Source: Candidatus Chloroploca sp. Khr17 (lineage in GTDB: Bacteria; Chloroflexota; Chloroflexia; Chloroflexales; Chloroflexaceae). Taken from it: a stretch of DNA of 64,000 bases. A model generated the notes under the pieces. That model did no database searches and was not told the DNA's origin. It saw only the letters and a list, made by a program, of their open reading frames with translations. Positions 52,688 to 61,131 of the stretch are shown here, piece after piece (position 1 is the first letter of the stretch; each line of letters starts with the position of its first letter). The DNA lies in the NCBI RefSeq assembly GCF_004138165.1, contig NZ_RYFF01000002.1:124001-188000 (forward strand), written 5' to 3'. The translations under genes and the position numbers were made by a program.

Positions 52688-54043
52688 CTAGCTCGCGGTA
52701 TCCATCGCCAGCACCGTTCCGATATCCTGCTTGGTCAGGCCCTTGAACTCTTGCACACTGACACTGCGCAGGATGCCAATGGCGACGACCATCACGATGG
52801 CCTCGAAGCCAAAGATGAGGGTGTACCCAAGGGTTGGGCTGAACAAGCCCGTGCCAATCATCGCCGTGACGAGACCGCCACTAAAGACGTTGGCAAACCC
52901 ATTGCCCAGACCCTGAGCCATACCCCAGATCCCCATATAGAGGCCCGTCTGCCCTTCGATCGTCATTTCCATCATCATCGAGAGCGCACCGACGTTGAAG
53001 AAGCCGATCCCAACCCCCATGACCAGCAGCGCCGGATAGACCAGGCCAGGCTGATAGGTAATCGAAGACATCGCAATCGTTGCCAACGCGGCGGCAATGC
53101 CGAGCCCCCCCAGGCTGGCGATCAGTTTTTTGGAGATGGGGAAGATCGAGGAGAGCACGCCAATCGAAAACATGCCGAGCAGTGCTCCGGCCCCCCATGC
53201 CTGCTGGTAGGCAGCCGTCTCGGCCTGAGTTTTGCCGAAGACCTGCGCGCCAAATGGTTCAAGGATCGCATCCTGGAGGAAGATGCCCATAATCGCCAGC
53301 AGGACAAAGAAGAAGAAGGCCCGTACGTGGGGATTGGTGCCCATCAGTTGACGCGCCACGCGGAAGGTGCCCAGGGGCGAAGTGCTCTCTTGCGGCTGTG
53401 CAGCCAGCAGGGCCGCGTGCTCTTCTTTGGTGATGCGGCGCTCCATCCCGACCACCCCGAGCAGAATGGTCACGACGGCAATGATTGGCGTCAGGTTGTA
53501 GAGCTGTCGCATAGCTTCAGGTGAGTATTCGGGCATAATCACCCGCGAAACACCTGCCGAGACAATGCCGCTGATGATGATCGCTGCCCAGATCACGGCC
53601 ACGACGCCGCCACGCTCTTTCGGGGTGGTGACTTCGGCAACCAGCGAGTTTGACGCGCTTCCATTCATGGCCATAAAGACACCGAATATAGCCATCAACA
53701 GGAATGCTTCAACGGTTGCAACCAGTTCCCGTGCCCCAAGACCCACCGCAATATAGGGCAGAAACAGAAAAATCAGTGAAGCTCCAACACCGCTAATGAA
53801 GATATAGGGAGTGCGGCGATAGCCGAAAATGGGATAACGATCAGCAAAGCGCCCCCAGTAGACCTGGAAGAACGAGATGAAGTGGTGCATCCCGATCAGC
53901 GAGGTGACAATGACCGCGATGGCCCCGAGATCGGCAATCGCAACTCGGTTGAAGTTAAACGTTACGAGCGCAAACATCCAACCAATGCCCAGGCGCATTG
54001 TCGCCAGGCGAAGTGTTTTAATGACGAGACGCAGGAAACCCAT
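52688..54043 (-). CDS. PucC/LhaA-type BCD-family MFS transporter
   Basis: A 451-residue, 12-segment membrane protein of the BCD (bacteriochlorophyll delivery) family, thought to aid light-harvesting complex assembly or pigment handling. Hallmarks are KTLRLATMRLGIGWMFALVT, NRVAIADLG, HHFISFFQVYWGRFADRYPI, GYRRTPYI and AMNGSASNSLVAEVTTPKER. PucC, LhaA and Bch2 cannot be separated by eye. It is the first gene of the photosynthesis operon, with AAAGGGG ahead of ATG 54043. Confidence 0.92.
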   Translation of the reverse strand: MGFLRLVIKTLRLATMRLGIGWMFALVTFNFNRVAIADLGAIAVIVTSLIGMHHFISFFQVYWGRFADRYPIFGYRRTPYIFISGVGASLIFLFLPYIAVGLGARELVATVEAFLLMAIFGVFMAMNGSASNSLVAEVTTPKERGGVVAVIWAAIIISGIVSAGVSRVIMPEYSPEAMRQLYNLTPIIAVVTILLGVVGMERRITKEEHAALLAAQPQESTSPLGTFRVARQLMGTNPHVRAFFFFVLLAIMGIFLQDAILEPFGAQVFGKTQAETAAYQQAWGAGALLGMFSIGVLSSIFPISKKLIASLGGLGIAAALATIAMSSITYQPGLVYPALLVMGVGIGFFNVGALSMMMEMTIEGQTGLYMGIWGMAQGLGNGFANVFSGGLVTAMIGTGLFSPTLGYTLIFGFEAIVMVVAIGILRSVSVQEFKGLTKQDIGTVLAMDTAS

Positions 54044-54079
54044 GCGACTTGCCCCTTTCCGTATCTAGAACAGCGAATA

Positions 54080-54097
54080 CTGTAAGAAGTACTACAG
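54080..54097. promoter_or_regulatory. inverted repeat upstream of the photosynthesis operon
   Basis: CTGTA-N8-TACAG, 37 bases upstream of the transporter ATG. The TGT...ACA ends resemble PpsR-type sites, but the spacing (N10) is shorter than the usual N12. The 54044-54422 gap otherwise holds AT-rich promoter DNA and a 10-bp palindrome AGCATATGCT at 54290-54299; no gene. Confidence 0.45.
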
Positions 54098-54384
54098 ACT
54101 TAGAACTACATTATTAGGTGGGGATGCAGGATACGATAGAAACCTCTACATCGTGGGTTAGTGAAGAGGCGCGATCCCGCTGATATGCTTGATTGTAGCT
54201 ACTCTCCTAATCCAGTTCAGCTAGATCAGTTGTAGAAAGGACGGGGCCAAAAGACGACTAGAGGGCATATCCTTAATGAGCGAAAGTATAGCATATGCTC
54301 AAAAAGGTTGCAATATGTGCAAAATTATGGCAAAACCTAGACATTTTGTTTATTACATTTATTCAAAAATTTGACTTGTTGTGC

Positions 54385-54390
54385 TATACT
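54385..54390 (+). promoter_or_regulatory. extended -10 promoter of the small orphan gene
   Basis: TGCTATACT gives an extended -10 (TATACT at 54385-54390), with TTCAAA 17 bp upstream as a weak -35. GAGG at 54411-54414 leads to ATG 54423. Confidence 0.55.
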
Positions 54391-54422
54391 AGAACAACAA
54401 CAAATTATTTGAGGTTACACAT

Positions 54423-54848
54423 ATGTATGTCCGCTGGGTGGTCAGGCGCCACAAAAACGCCACGATCGCGGATACCAGCTTTTATGATGCGTATCTCGTT
54501 GCCAGTTATCGTGACGAGCGGGGTGTTCCGCGTCAGCGCACCATTTGCTATCTGGGCAACATTCGTCAGATCGCTGACGAGTTTCCTATGATTGAGCGCG
54601 AGCTGTTTCTCCTCCGTGCCGAACGCATCCTTCTCTCGATTGAGGAATTGGGTGAAGTTGACCGTGAAGAAGCTCTCGATGCGCTTCGTCAGAAGGTGCC
54701 TCCGCTGACCCGTGAGGAAGTGATGACGGCCTTTGTCGAGAATTTACGCTGGTATCGGCGCTGGTGGGAGCAGAATGGTGGTGGCCCGACCGATGATGAG
54801 TTGATCAAGATTGTCCAGTTAGCCCGCGGGCGTCTCGGGCCTGTCTGA
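54423..54848 (+). CDS. hypothetical protein; N-terminus like IS1634-type transposases
   Basis: A 141-residue basic protein (MYVRWVVRRHKNATIADTSF...). The first 45 residues (YLVASYRDERGVPRQRTICY, LGNI) resemble the N-terminal module of IS1634-family transposases, which also starts with a short basic strand, then 'SYR-x-G-x-R-Q-R-T...LG'. The remainder (ERELFLLRAERILLSIEELG, ENLRWYRRWWEQNGGG) is helical with no transposase catalytic part. It is probably a stand-alone protein of unknown function. Confidence 0.7.
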   Translation: MYVRWVVRRHKNATIADTSFYDAYLVASYRDERGVPRQRTICYLGNIRQIADEFPMIERELFLLRAERILLSIEELGEVDREEALDALRQKVPPLTREEVMTAFVENLRWYRRWWEQNGGGPTDDELIKIVQLARGRLGPV

Positions 54849-54872
54849 TAGCGCGGTAGCGTTGTTTCACCC

Positions 54873-54902
54873 TTTACAGGTTCGGCCCATATCTGCTATG
54901 AT
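54873..54902 (+). promoter_or_regulatory. promoter of the receiver-kinase gene
   Basis: TTTACA (54873-54878), 18-bp spacer and extended -10 TGC-TATGAT (TATGAT at 54897-54902). The start codon at 54912 is only 9 bases after the -10, so the transcript would be almost leaderless. Confidence 0.65.
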
Positions 54903-54911
54903 CAGAGAGCT

Positions 54912-56378
54912 ATGGGAAACGAGACAATTCTTGCTATTGACGATAATCCACAGATGTTGAGCATTCTGGCGGATCTCTTGCAGCCGCTCGGCTATACGGT
55001 CGTGTGTGCTGCCAATGGGCCTGATGCGCTGGCTCTGGCGACGGCCAACCCGCCCGATCTGGTGTTGCTTGATGTGATGATGCCCGGGATGGACGGCTTT
55101 GAGGTCTGTCGTCATATGCGCGCTCATCCGGCGCTTGCTCATGTGCCCGTTGTGCTCGTGACCGCGCTTGATGATCGCGAGTCACGGGTTGAAGGCTTTG
55201 AGGCTGGTGCTGATGAGTTTGTGACCAAGCCGTTTGACTATGTCGAGTTGCGGGCTCGCGTCACGACGATCCTACGCCTGAATCGCTATCGAACGCTTGT
55301 TGAACAGCAACGCCGTACGGCAACGGAACGAGCACGGTTTGTTTGGGCCGTGGAACATAGTGATGACGGTATTTTGCTTCTTGATGAGGCTGATCAGGTT
55401 CACTATGCTAATCCCCGCGCTCGCACGATCCTTGGGCTTGCCCCCGCTGTTTCCCTCGATCATGCCTTTTTGCCCCTCGCTACCCAACAGTATCGCCTGA
55501 CACCCCCTGAAGCATGGGACGCCTGGCCCCAGGTGCCCGCTCACGATGATCAACCTCGCTTCCTGGTTAGCCCTGAACGCGCGAGCAGTGTCGAACGCTG
55601 GCTCCGCGTTGATTTGTTGCCCCCCGCCGAGAATGATCCGACCCGCGTCTTGCGGCTGCGCGATGTGACCGAACAGATGATTACCCAACGCGAGATGTGG
55701 ACGTTTCATACCATGCTGGCGCACAAGCTCCGTACGCCGCTGGTAGGCATTCTCGGTGGGTTGAATATTTTGAGCGGTGGCGGCGCGACGATGGATCGCG
55801 AGAGCATCGTCCGTATTGCTGAGGTGGCGCTTGCCGGGGCACGACGTTTGCGCTCGGAAATCGAGGATATTCTGCATTACCTCCGCTCACCATCTGATGT
55901 CTATGGGCTCGATAGCATTATTGTCTCGGAAGTTTCGCTGTTGCTCGATCAGGTTGCCCGTGACCTTGACCTCAAACATGTGACGATCGAAGCTCCTTTG
56001 CCCGAGTCAGCTAATCATCGCATTGCGCTGACGCAGCATAGCCTTGAAGTGTTGCTGCGTGAAGTGCTGGAAAATTGTGTCAAATTCCATCCTCATCGTG
56101 ACCCCGAGATTCAGATCAAGCTCTCACTGCTGGAACCTAAGATGCTGCGGCTGGAGATTATTGATGATGGCCCTGGGATGAGTAATGAACAACGTCAGCG
56201 GGCGTGGTACCCGTACTATCAGGGTGAACGCAATTTTACTGGTCAGGTGGAGGGTATGGGGCTTGGGTTGGCGCTGGTTGCCCGCATTGTCCATGCGGTC
56301 GGTGGGCGCTGTGCGCTTGCCAATCGCACTGATAGCCATGGGACAATCGTGACGCTTACGCTTCCTCTTGCGAGTTGA
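54912..56378 (+). CDS. receiver-PAS-histidine kinase
   Basis: A 488-residue signalling protein. REC domain (residues 1-125): ILAIDDNPQML acidic pair, phospho-Asp in LVLLDVMMPGMDGFE, Lys in VTKPFDY. A PAS-like region (about 145-260, AVEHSDDGILLLDEADQVHY) follows, then a dimerisation helix with the phospho-His in MLAHKLRTPLVGILGG, and a HATPase domain (LREVLENCVKFHPH N box, IIDDGPGMS, GMGLGLALVARIV). It is probably phosphorylated by another kinase and relays the signal. No cognate regulator is adjacent. Confidence 0.9.
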   Translation: MGNETILAIDDNPQMLSILADLLQPLGYTVVCAANGPDALALATANPPDLVLLDVMMPGMDGFEVCRHMRAHPALAHVPVVLVTALDDRESRVEGFEAGADEFVTKPFDYVELRARVTTILRLNRYRTLVEQQRRTATERARFVWAVEHSDDGILLLDEADQVHYANPRARTILGLAPAVSLDHAFLPLATQQYRLTPPEAWDAWPQVPAHDDQPRFLVSPERASSVERWLRVDLLPPAENDPTRVLRLRDVTEQMITQREMWTFHTMLAHKLRTPLVGILGGLNILSGGGATMDRESIVRIAEVALAGARRLRSEIEDILHYLRSPSDVYGLDSIIVSEVSLLLDQVARDLDLKHVTIEAPLPESANHRIALTQHSLEVLLREVLENCVKFHPHRDPEIQIKLSLLEPKMLRLEIIDDGPGMSNEQRQRAWYPYYQGERNFTGQVEGMGLGLALVARIVHAVGGRCALANRTDSHGTIVTLTLPLAS

Positions 56379-56446
56379 CGTTGCTAGCGGCTTCTGCTAC
56401 CATCCACCCGGGGTGAAGATTGCTGCGTACGCACGGGAAGGCTTGC

Positions 56447-57280
56447 ATGAAGGTAGCAATTACTGGGGCACGTGGGCAACTCGGCAGTGAGTTGTGTGCG
56501 GTGCTGAGTGATGAACATACGATTATCCCGCTCGACCATACCAACCTCGAACTTGGCTCGCCCGAGGCTGTCGCGCAGATTGTCGCTACGGGGGCCGATC
56601 TGGTGCTGCATCCAGCGGCTTTTACCAATGTTGATGCCTGTGCCCGTGATCCCGAACTGGCCTATCGGATCAATGGCCTAGGCACGCGCTTTGTTGCGCT
56701 TGCCTGCCGCAAGCTCAAGGTGCCACTCGTCTATATCAGTACCAACGAGGTCTTTGCCGGTGATGCGTTGACCCCGTACTACGAGTACGATCAGCCTCGC
56801 CCGGTCAATGCCTATGGTCGCTCGAAGCTGGCCGGGGAACTGGCGGTGCGTGAGTTGCTTGATGCGTTCTATATTGTGCGGGTGGCTTGGCTCTTTGGTG
56901 GGACACGCAATTTTGTCCGTACGGTTCTTCGTCTGGCTGAGCAGCCACCAGAAGGCGGCTTGCGGATGGTTGATGATGAGTTTGGTAGCCCAACCTATAC
57001 CTTTGATGTGGCTCTCGCGCTGCGTGAGCTTATCACGAGTGAGCAGTATGGGACATACCACGTGGTCAATGGCGGGGTTGCTTCACGCTATAGCTTTGCG
57101 ACGACGATCCTGCGTCTTGCCGGTTACGAAAATGTGGCGGTGACGTCGATCAAACTGGCTGATTTTGTGCGTGATAGTACCCCGCCCCCTTATACGCCAC
57201 TTGCTAATCTGGCCGGTACCGCGTTGGGCTTGTCCTTGCGCCCCTGGGAAGATGCCGTGGCCGCTTTTTTGCAACGCTAG
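56447..57280 (+). CDS. rfbD: dTDP-4-dehydrorhamnose reductase (RfbD/RmlD-like)
   Basis: The last step of dTDP-L-rhamnose synthesis. The 277-residue short-chain enzyme has VAITGARGQLGSELCAVLS, LVLHPAAFTNVDACARDPEL, YISTNEVFAGD and the catalytic Y-x-x-x-K in NAYGRSKLAGE, then FGTxD-like GGTRNFVRTVL and DDEFGSPTYTFDVA. ATG 56447 has GGAAGG 6 bases before it. Two glycosyltransferases follow, in line with surface polysaccharide synthesis. Confidence 0.9.
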   Translation: MKVAITGARGQLGSELCAVLSDEHTIIPLDHTNLELGSPEAVAQIVATGADLVLHPAAFTNVDACARDPELAYRINGLGTRFVALACRKLKVPLVYISTNEVFAGDALTPYYEYDQPRPVNAYGRSKLAGELAVRELLDAFYIVRVAWLFGGTRNFVRTVLRLAEQPPEGGLRMVDDEFGSPTYTFDVALALRELITSEQYGTYHVVNGGVASRYSFATTILRLAGYENVAVTSIKLADFVRDSTPPPYTPLANLAGTALGLSLRPWEDAVAAFLQR

Positions 57281-57283
57281 ACG

Positions 57284-58255
57284 ATGATTGATATTATTAT
57301 TCCCAATTATAATGGTGCTGATCTGTTGCCGACGTGCCTTGATGCGCTGCGTGCCCAGACCCGCCGTGATTGGCTTGTGACGGTTGTTGATGATGGCAGT
57401 ACCGATCATTCGCTGGCCTTGCTGACCACAGCCTACCCCGAGGTGCGCGTTGTTGCCCTTGAACGTAATCGTGGCCTCGCTGCCGCCGTCAATGCCGGGC
57501 TCGCTGCAACCAGCGCTCCGTATGTGGTGCTGTTGAATAATGATACCGAGGCCACGCCGCACTGGCTTGCCGAGTTGATTGGAGCGCTTGAACGCTATCC
57601 GGCCTATGGTTTTGCCGCGAGCAAGTTGCGCCTCTTTGATCGTCGCGAGATGCTCCATTCGGCTGGTGATTATTATCAGTTTGATGGTGAACCAGGGAGC
57701 CGTGGTGTCTGGGAACGTGATCGGGGGCAGTATGATGCCCTCACCGAAGTCTTTGGCCCTTGCGCTGGTGCTGCGGCCTATCGTCGTGCGATCCTTGAAA
57801 CGCTGGCGCAGTCAGGCCGGGTCTTTGATGAAGATCTTGTGATGTATTGCGAAGATGTTGACCTGAATTTACGCGCCAGACATCATGGTGTCCGCACACT
57901 CTTTGTGCCTACCGCTATTGTCTACCATCGGCTCAGTGCCACCGGTGGTGGTGTCCTCGCAAGTTATTACTGTGGGCGTAATTTTTTGCTTGTCTGGATC
58001 AAAAATATGCCGCTGCCTCTGGTTCGCCGTCATTGGGGCGCTCTGTGTGTTTCTCAGTTGCGCTTTGCCTTCGCTAGTGTGCGGCATCTCCGCGAGCCTG
58101 CTGCCCGCGCCCGCCTCAGGGGGCAGTGGGCGGCTCTCTGTGCCTTGCCTCTTTTTGTTGGTAAACGTCGGCAGCAGTCACATTTGAGTGATACAACGCT
58201 CGCTGGCTTTGCTGCCGCATTGAACCTCGGGCTTACCGCGAAAGCGAGGATGTAG
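57284..58255 (+). CDS. GT2-family glycosyltransferase (rhamnosyltransferase-like)
   Basis: A 323-residue GT-A enzyme starting 3 bases after rfbD: IDIIIPNYNGADLLPTCLDA, VVDDGSTDHSL, VVLLNNDTEATPHWL (DxD-like NND) and EDVDLNLRARHHG. The C-terminal 100 residues are basic with one hydrophobic segment, so it may sit at the membrane. Given rfbD next door, a rhamnosyltransferase is plausible but not proven. Confidence 0.9.
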   Translation: MIDIIIPNYNGADLLPTCLDALRAQTRRDWLVTVVDDGSTDHSLALLTTAYPEVRVVALERNRGLAAAVNAGLAATSAPYVVLLNNDTEATPHWLAELIGALERYPAYGFAASKLRLFDRREMLHSAGDYYQFDGEPGSRGVWERDRGQYDALTEVFGPCAGAAAYRRAILETLAQSGRVFDEDLVMYCEDVDLNLRARHHGVRTLFVPTAIVYHRLSATGGGVLASYYCGRNFLLVWIKNMPLPLVRRHWGALCVSQLRFAFASVRHLREPAARARLRGQWAALCALPLFVGKRRQQSHLSDTTLAGFAAALNLGLTAKARM

Positions 58256-58257
58256 TC

Positions 58258-59073
58258 GTGTCCGATACGATGCCCTGGCTTTCGATTGTGATTCCGGCCT
58301 ATAATGAGGCAGGACGTTTGCCGCAAACCTTGACCATGATCCAGCGCTATCTGGCGACCCAGTCGTTTACGAGTGAAGTGCTGGTTGTTGACGATGGAAG
58401 CTCTGATGCAACGGCCGATCTTGCTGCCGCGATGCCGGGTGTAGCGGTCTTACGGCTCGATCATCGTGGCAAGGGGTTTGCTGTACGTGCCGGTGCGCTT
58501 GCTGCACGCGGTCACTATATTCTCGTGTCTGATGCCGATCTCGCGGTGCCGGTTGAAGAGTGGGCGCGCCTCGAACAGATGCTGCAGCATGGCTATGAAG
58601 TTGTCATTGGCTCACGTGAGGGTATCGGCGCGACGCGTGATGGTGAACCCTGGTATCGCCATGTGATGGGGCGTGTCTTCAATGGCTTGATTGCCTTGAT
58701 CGCCCTGCGTGGGATTAATGACACGCAGTGTGGCTTCAAAGCCATGCCTCGTCACGTGGCCCATGATCTGTTCCGGCGGGTGCGTATTTATGGCGATGGT
58801 GCGCCGGTGCTTCAGGGGGCCGCTGTGACTGCGTATGATGTTGAATTGCTCTTTCTCGCCCGGAAAATGGGCTATCGCATCGCCGAAGTTCCCGTGCGCT
58901 GGCACTATGGCACCGAGACAAAAGTCAATCCTCTCCGTGATTCGTGGCGTAATTTGCGTGATGTGGTGACGGTTCGGCTTAATGATCTGCGTGGGCGCTA
59001 TCGTGCTGCCCCAACGACGCTTGACTCTTCCGAAGAGGGTTGGCGTGATACGGTTCCTCCAAAAAACTCATGA
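58258..59073 (+). CDS. GT2-family glycosyltransferase (dolichyl/polyprenyl-phosphate type)
   Basis: A 271-residue enzyme that resembles dolichyl-phosphate beta-glucosyltransferase: LSIVIPAYNEAGRLPQTLTM, VVDDGSSDATADL, LVSDADLAVPVEEW, then NDTQCGFKAMPRHVAHDLF and VPVRWHYGTETKVNPLRDSW. It probably transfers a sugar to a polyprenyl phosphate carrier. The start is GTG 58258, 2 bases after the previous stop; yhbY overlaps its stop by 4 bases. Confidence 0.9.
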   Translation: MSDTMPWLSIVIPAYNEAGRLPQTLTMIQRYLATQSFTSEVLVVDDGSSDATADLAAAMPGVAVLRLDHRGKGFAVRAGALAARGHYILVSDADLAVPVEEWARLEQMLQHGYEVVIGSREGIGATRDGEPWYRHVMGRVFNGLIALIALRGINDTQCGFKAMPRHVAHDLFRRVRIYGDGAPVLQGAAVTAYDVELLFLARKMGYRIAEVPVRWHYGTETKVNPLRDSWRNLRDVVTVRLNDLRGRYRAAPTTLDSSEEGWRDTVPPKNS

Positions 59074-59384
59074 CACAACTGACAAATGCCCAACGCGCCT
59101 TTCTGCGCAAAATGGCACATCCACTCAAGCCCACGGTGATGCTTGGCAAGCAAGGGTTGACGGAACAACTGCTCGCCAAGCTTGACCAGGAGTTGAATGC
59201 GCACGAGTTGATCAAGGTGCGTTTGATCGATGGCAAAGACCAAAAACAAGAACTTGCCGAGACGATAGTGGCCGCAAGCGAAGCTACTCTGATCAGCATG
59301 GTTGGCTATGTGCTGGTGCTCTATCGTGAGCAGGTTGACCCCGAGCGGCGTACGCTTATCTTGCCCGCAGGAGGAGACGGGTGA
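59070..59384 (+). CDS. yhbY: YhbY-type CRM-domain RNA-binding protein
   Basis: A 104-residue single CRM domain: AQRAFLRKMAHPLKPTVMLG then KQGLTEQLLAKLDQELNAHE, with LIKVRL. E. coli YhbY binds 50S ribosome precursors. The length matches. It overlaps the upstream GT gene (ATGA) and the next gene (GTGA) by 4 bases each. Confidence 0.93.
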   Translation: MTQLTNAQRAFLRKMAHPLKPTVMLGKQGLTEQLLAKLDQELNAHELIKVRLIDGKDQKQELAETIVAASEATLISMVGYVLVLYREQVDPERRTLILPAGGDG

Positions 59385-59746
59385 GCCTTGATGCGCTTGT
59401 GATGCGCTGCTGGTTCTTCTGCTGGGGGATGGTGGCGCTTGTGCTGGCCCGCAAGAGTCTGGTGCCTGCACGTATTATCGGGGTTGACTGTGCGTACCTG
59501 TGCGGCGGTAACCCTTCGCTCGTGCATGTTCGCTGGATCTATAGCGAAGGCTTGCGCCCGCGTAGTGTCATCGTTGACCTGGTATACCCCGGAGATCGTG
59601 TCAGTGCCACGGTGGGCTATGGCATATGCGCGGCGGTGCTTCCGGTGGCTACCCCGCTTGAAGGCACCTGCGAGGTATCTTTGAGCGCGACCTATCGCAG
59701 CGTTGGGCCTGCGTATACCCTGATAACCCGTGTCAGCATGATTTGA
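59381..59746 (+). CDS. small hypothetical exported or membrane-anchored protein
   Basis: A 121-residue protein whose N-terminus (MRCWFFCWGMVALVLARKSL) is a likely signal anchor. The rest is beta-rich (SLVHVRWIYSEGLRPRSVIV and TCEVSLSATYRSVGPAYTLI). No family is recognised. GTG 59381 follows a strong AGGAGG and overlaps yhbY by 4 bases. The stop is inside the left arm of a 22-bp stem. Confidence 0.65.
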   Translation: MSLDALVMRCWFFCWGMVALVLARKSLVPARIIGVDCAYLCGGNPSLVHVRWIYSEGLRPRSVIVDLVYPGDRVSATVGYGICAAVLPVATPLEGTCEVSLSATYRSVGPAYTLITRVSMI

Positions 59747-59820
59747 CGCAAAGCCGCAGAGGCGCAAAGCTGCGTATGCAGATCCATCAAACCTTGGGGC
59801 CTCTGCGGCTTTGCGTCAAA
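59742..59820. terminator. long hairpin across the stop codon
   Basis: 22-bp perfect arms (59742-59763 and 59799-59820) 35 bases apart. The left arm includes the TGA stop at 59744-59746. The convergent gene ends 29 bases beyond. No T tract. Confidence 0.7.
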
Positions 59821-59849
59821 TACCCCGACGTATGTGCAAGGTGTTGTGC

Positions 59850-60278
59850 CTAAGCGGAGGACGCCTGGTGGAGCGCAGCGATCTGAGCACGAACTTGCCG
59901 CGCAAGCCGTTCGAGTTCCCGGTTGACGACATATTGCCATTCTTCGGCCTCTTTGTCATCGAGGGCACCCCCGCCGTAACGTAACTCCATCGCCAGAGGC
60001 CAGCCTTTGCGGGCGGCAAATTGCTCAAGTTCTTGCTGGCGACTCGGCAACCAGCGGCGTTTGATAAATGCACGAAATGCACGCTCCATACGGTGTGAGC
60101 CATCGGGGTTGAGTGATGGCAGGGCGAAAAACGGTTCGGCATCACGTGGATCGGGATCGGTCGCCTTGCTAAAATAGAGGGCTTGATGGGGAATAGAGTA
60201 GCGCCATTCGCCATCACCGTCATAGTGGGACGGATTATTCGCAATGGCACCAGTGAGCATACGGTCAGTAATTGTCAT
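59850..60278 (-). CDS. conserved hypothetical protein
   Basis: A 142-residue protein starting MTITDRMLTGAIANNPSHYD (ATG 60278 behind GAGGA). It has aromatic/Tyr-rich stretches (EWRYSIPHQALYFSK) and a helical C-terminus (EAEEWQYVVNRELERLARQV). I do not recognise a domain. The frame is open back to 60419, but that part lacks a ribosome site. Confidence 0.65.
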   Translation of the reverse strand: MTITDRMLTGAIANNPSHYDGDGEWRYSIPHQALYFSKATDPDPRDAEPFFALPSLNPDGSHRMERAFRAFIKRRWLPSRQQELEQFAARKGWPLAMELRYGGGALDDKEAEEWQYVVNRELERLARQVRAQIAALHQASSA

Positions 60279-60450
60279 AGTAGCCATCCTCAACAATACG
60301 ACAATGCCTCTACGGGGTGCATGATCGCGCTGCTTCTGCCAGGATAGCATGCTCTGGCGTTGCTGGCAATGTCGGCTTACTGGCGTTTGGGCGAGCTTTA
60401 TGCTACATTGTACGTGCATGTCTGGCCTTGCGGGAAAGGAGCGGAAAGGA

Positions 60451-61131
60451 ATGGCTGAACAGGAAGATCACACCCGTATTACTCCCGCAGTGGAAGACTA
60501 TCTGAAGGCTATTTATCATCTGCAACAGCATCAGCCAGTGGTTACGACGTCGTTGCTTGGTGAAGAGCGTGGCTCTCGCCCCGGTTCGGTGACGGGCATG
60601 ATCAAGAAACTGGCCGAGATGAACCTGGTGCAGCATACTCCTTATCAGGGGGTGCAGTTGACCCCGGCTGGTGAGCGGATTGCGCTTGAGGTGATTCGAC
60701 ATCACCGTCTGCTTGAACTCTATCTGGTGGAAGCCCTGGGCTATAGCTGGGACGAGGTACATGAAGAGGCTGAAAAGCTTGAGCATCACATCAGCGAGAA
60801 GCTTGAGGCGCGGATTGCTGCTCACCTTGGTCATCCCACCTTCGATCCACACGGTGATCCCATTCCAAGCCTCGAAGGCACGTTGCCGACGAGTCTCGAT
60901 CTTCGTCTCGCTGATATGAAGGTTGAGGAGTGCGCCCGCGTGATCCGTATGCGCGATCAGAGCGCCGAGCGCCTGCGTTATCTTGCCGACCTGGGCTTGA
61001 TGCCCGGTGCATTGGTTGAGATTACCGCAAGTGCCCCCTTCGACGGACCAATTACGGTACGCCTCGGGGAGGTGGTCTATGCTCTTGATCGCCGTATGGC
61101 TCGTACAATCGAAGTTGAACGTGTCGAATGA
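60451..61131 (+). CDS. DtxR/MntR-family metal-dependent regulator
   Basis: A 226-residue regulator with an N-terminal wHTH (AVEDYLKAIYHLQQHQP, then GSRPGSVTGMIKKLAEMNLV), a metal-binding/dimerisation domain (HHRLLELYLVEALGYSWDEV, HEEAEKLEHHISEKLEARI) and a C-terminal SH3-like FeoA domain (LRYLADLGLMPGALVEITAS). It binds Fe or Mn to repress uptake genes. AAAGGA sets ATG 60451. Its own target is not apparent here; it ends next to the convergent M61 gene. Confidence 0.92.
   Translation: MAEQEDHTRITPAVEDYLKAIYHLQQHQPVVTTSLLGEERGSRPGSVTGMIKKLAEMNLVQHTPYQGVQLTPAGERIALEVIRHHRLLELYLVEALGYSWDEVHEEAEKLEHHISEKLEARIAAHLGHPTFDPHGDPIPSLEGTLPTSLDLRLADMKVEECARVIRMRDQSAERLRYLADLGLMPGALVEITASAPFDGPITVRLGEVVYALDRRMARTIEVERVE

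Noticed and set aside
52751-53524. 257-codon plus-strand frame opposite the BCD transporter gene
   Set aside because: Asp/Arg/Gln-rich shadow of a strongly conserved membrane protein; no start signals.
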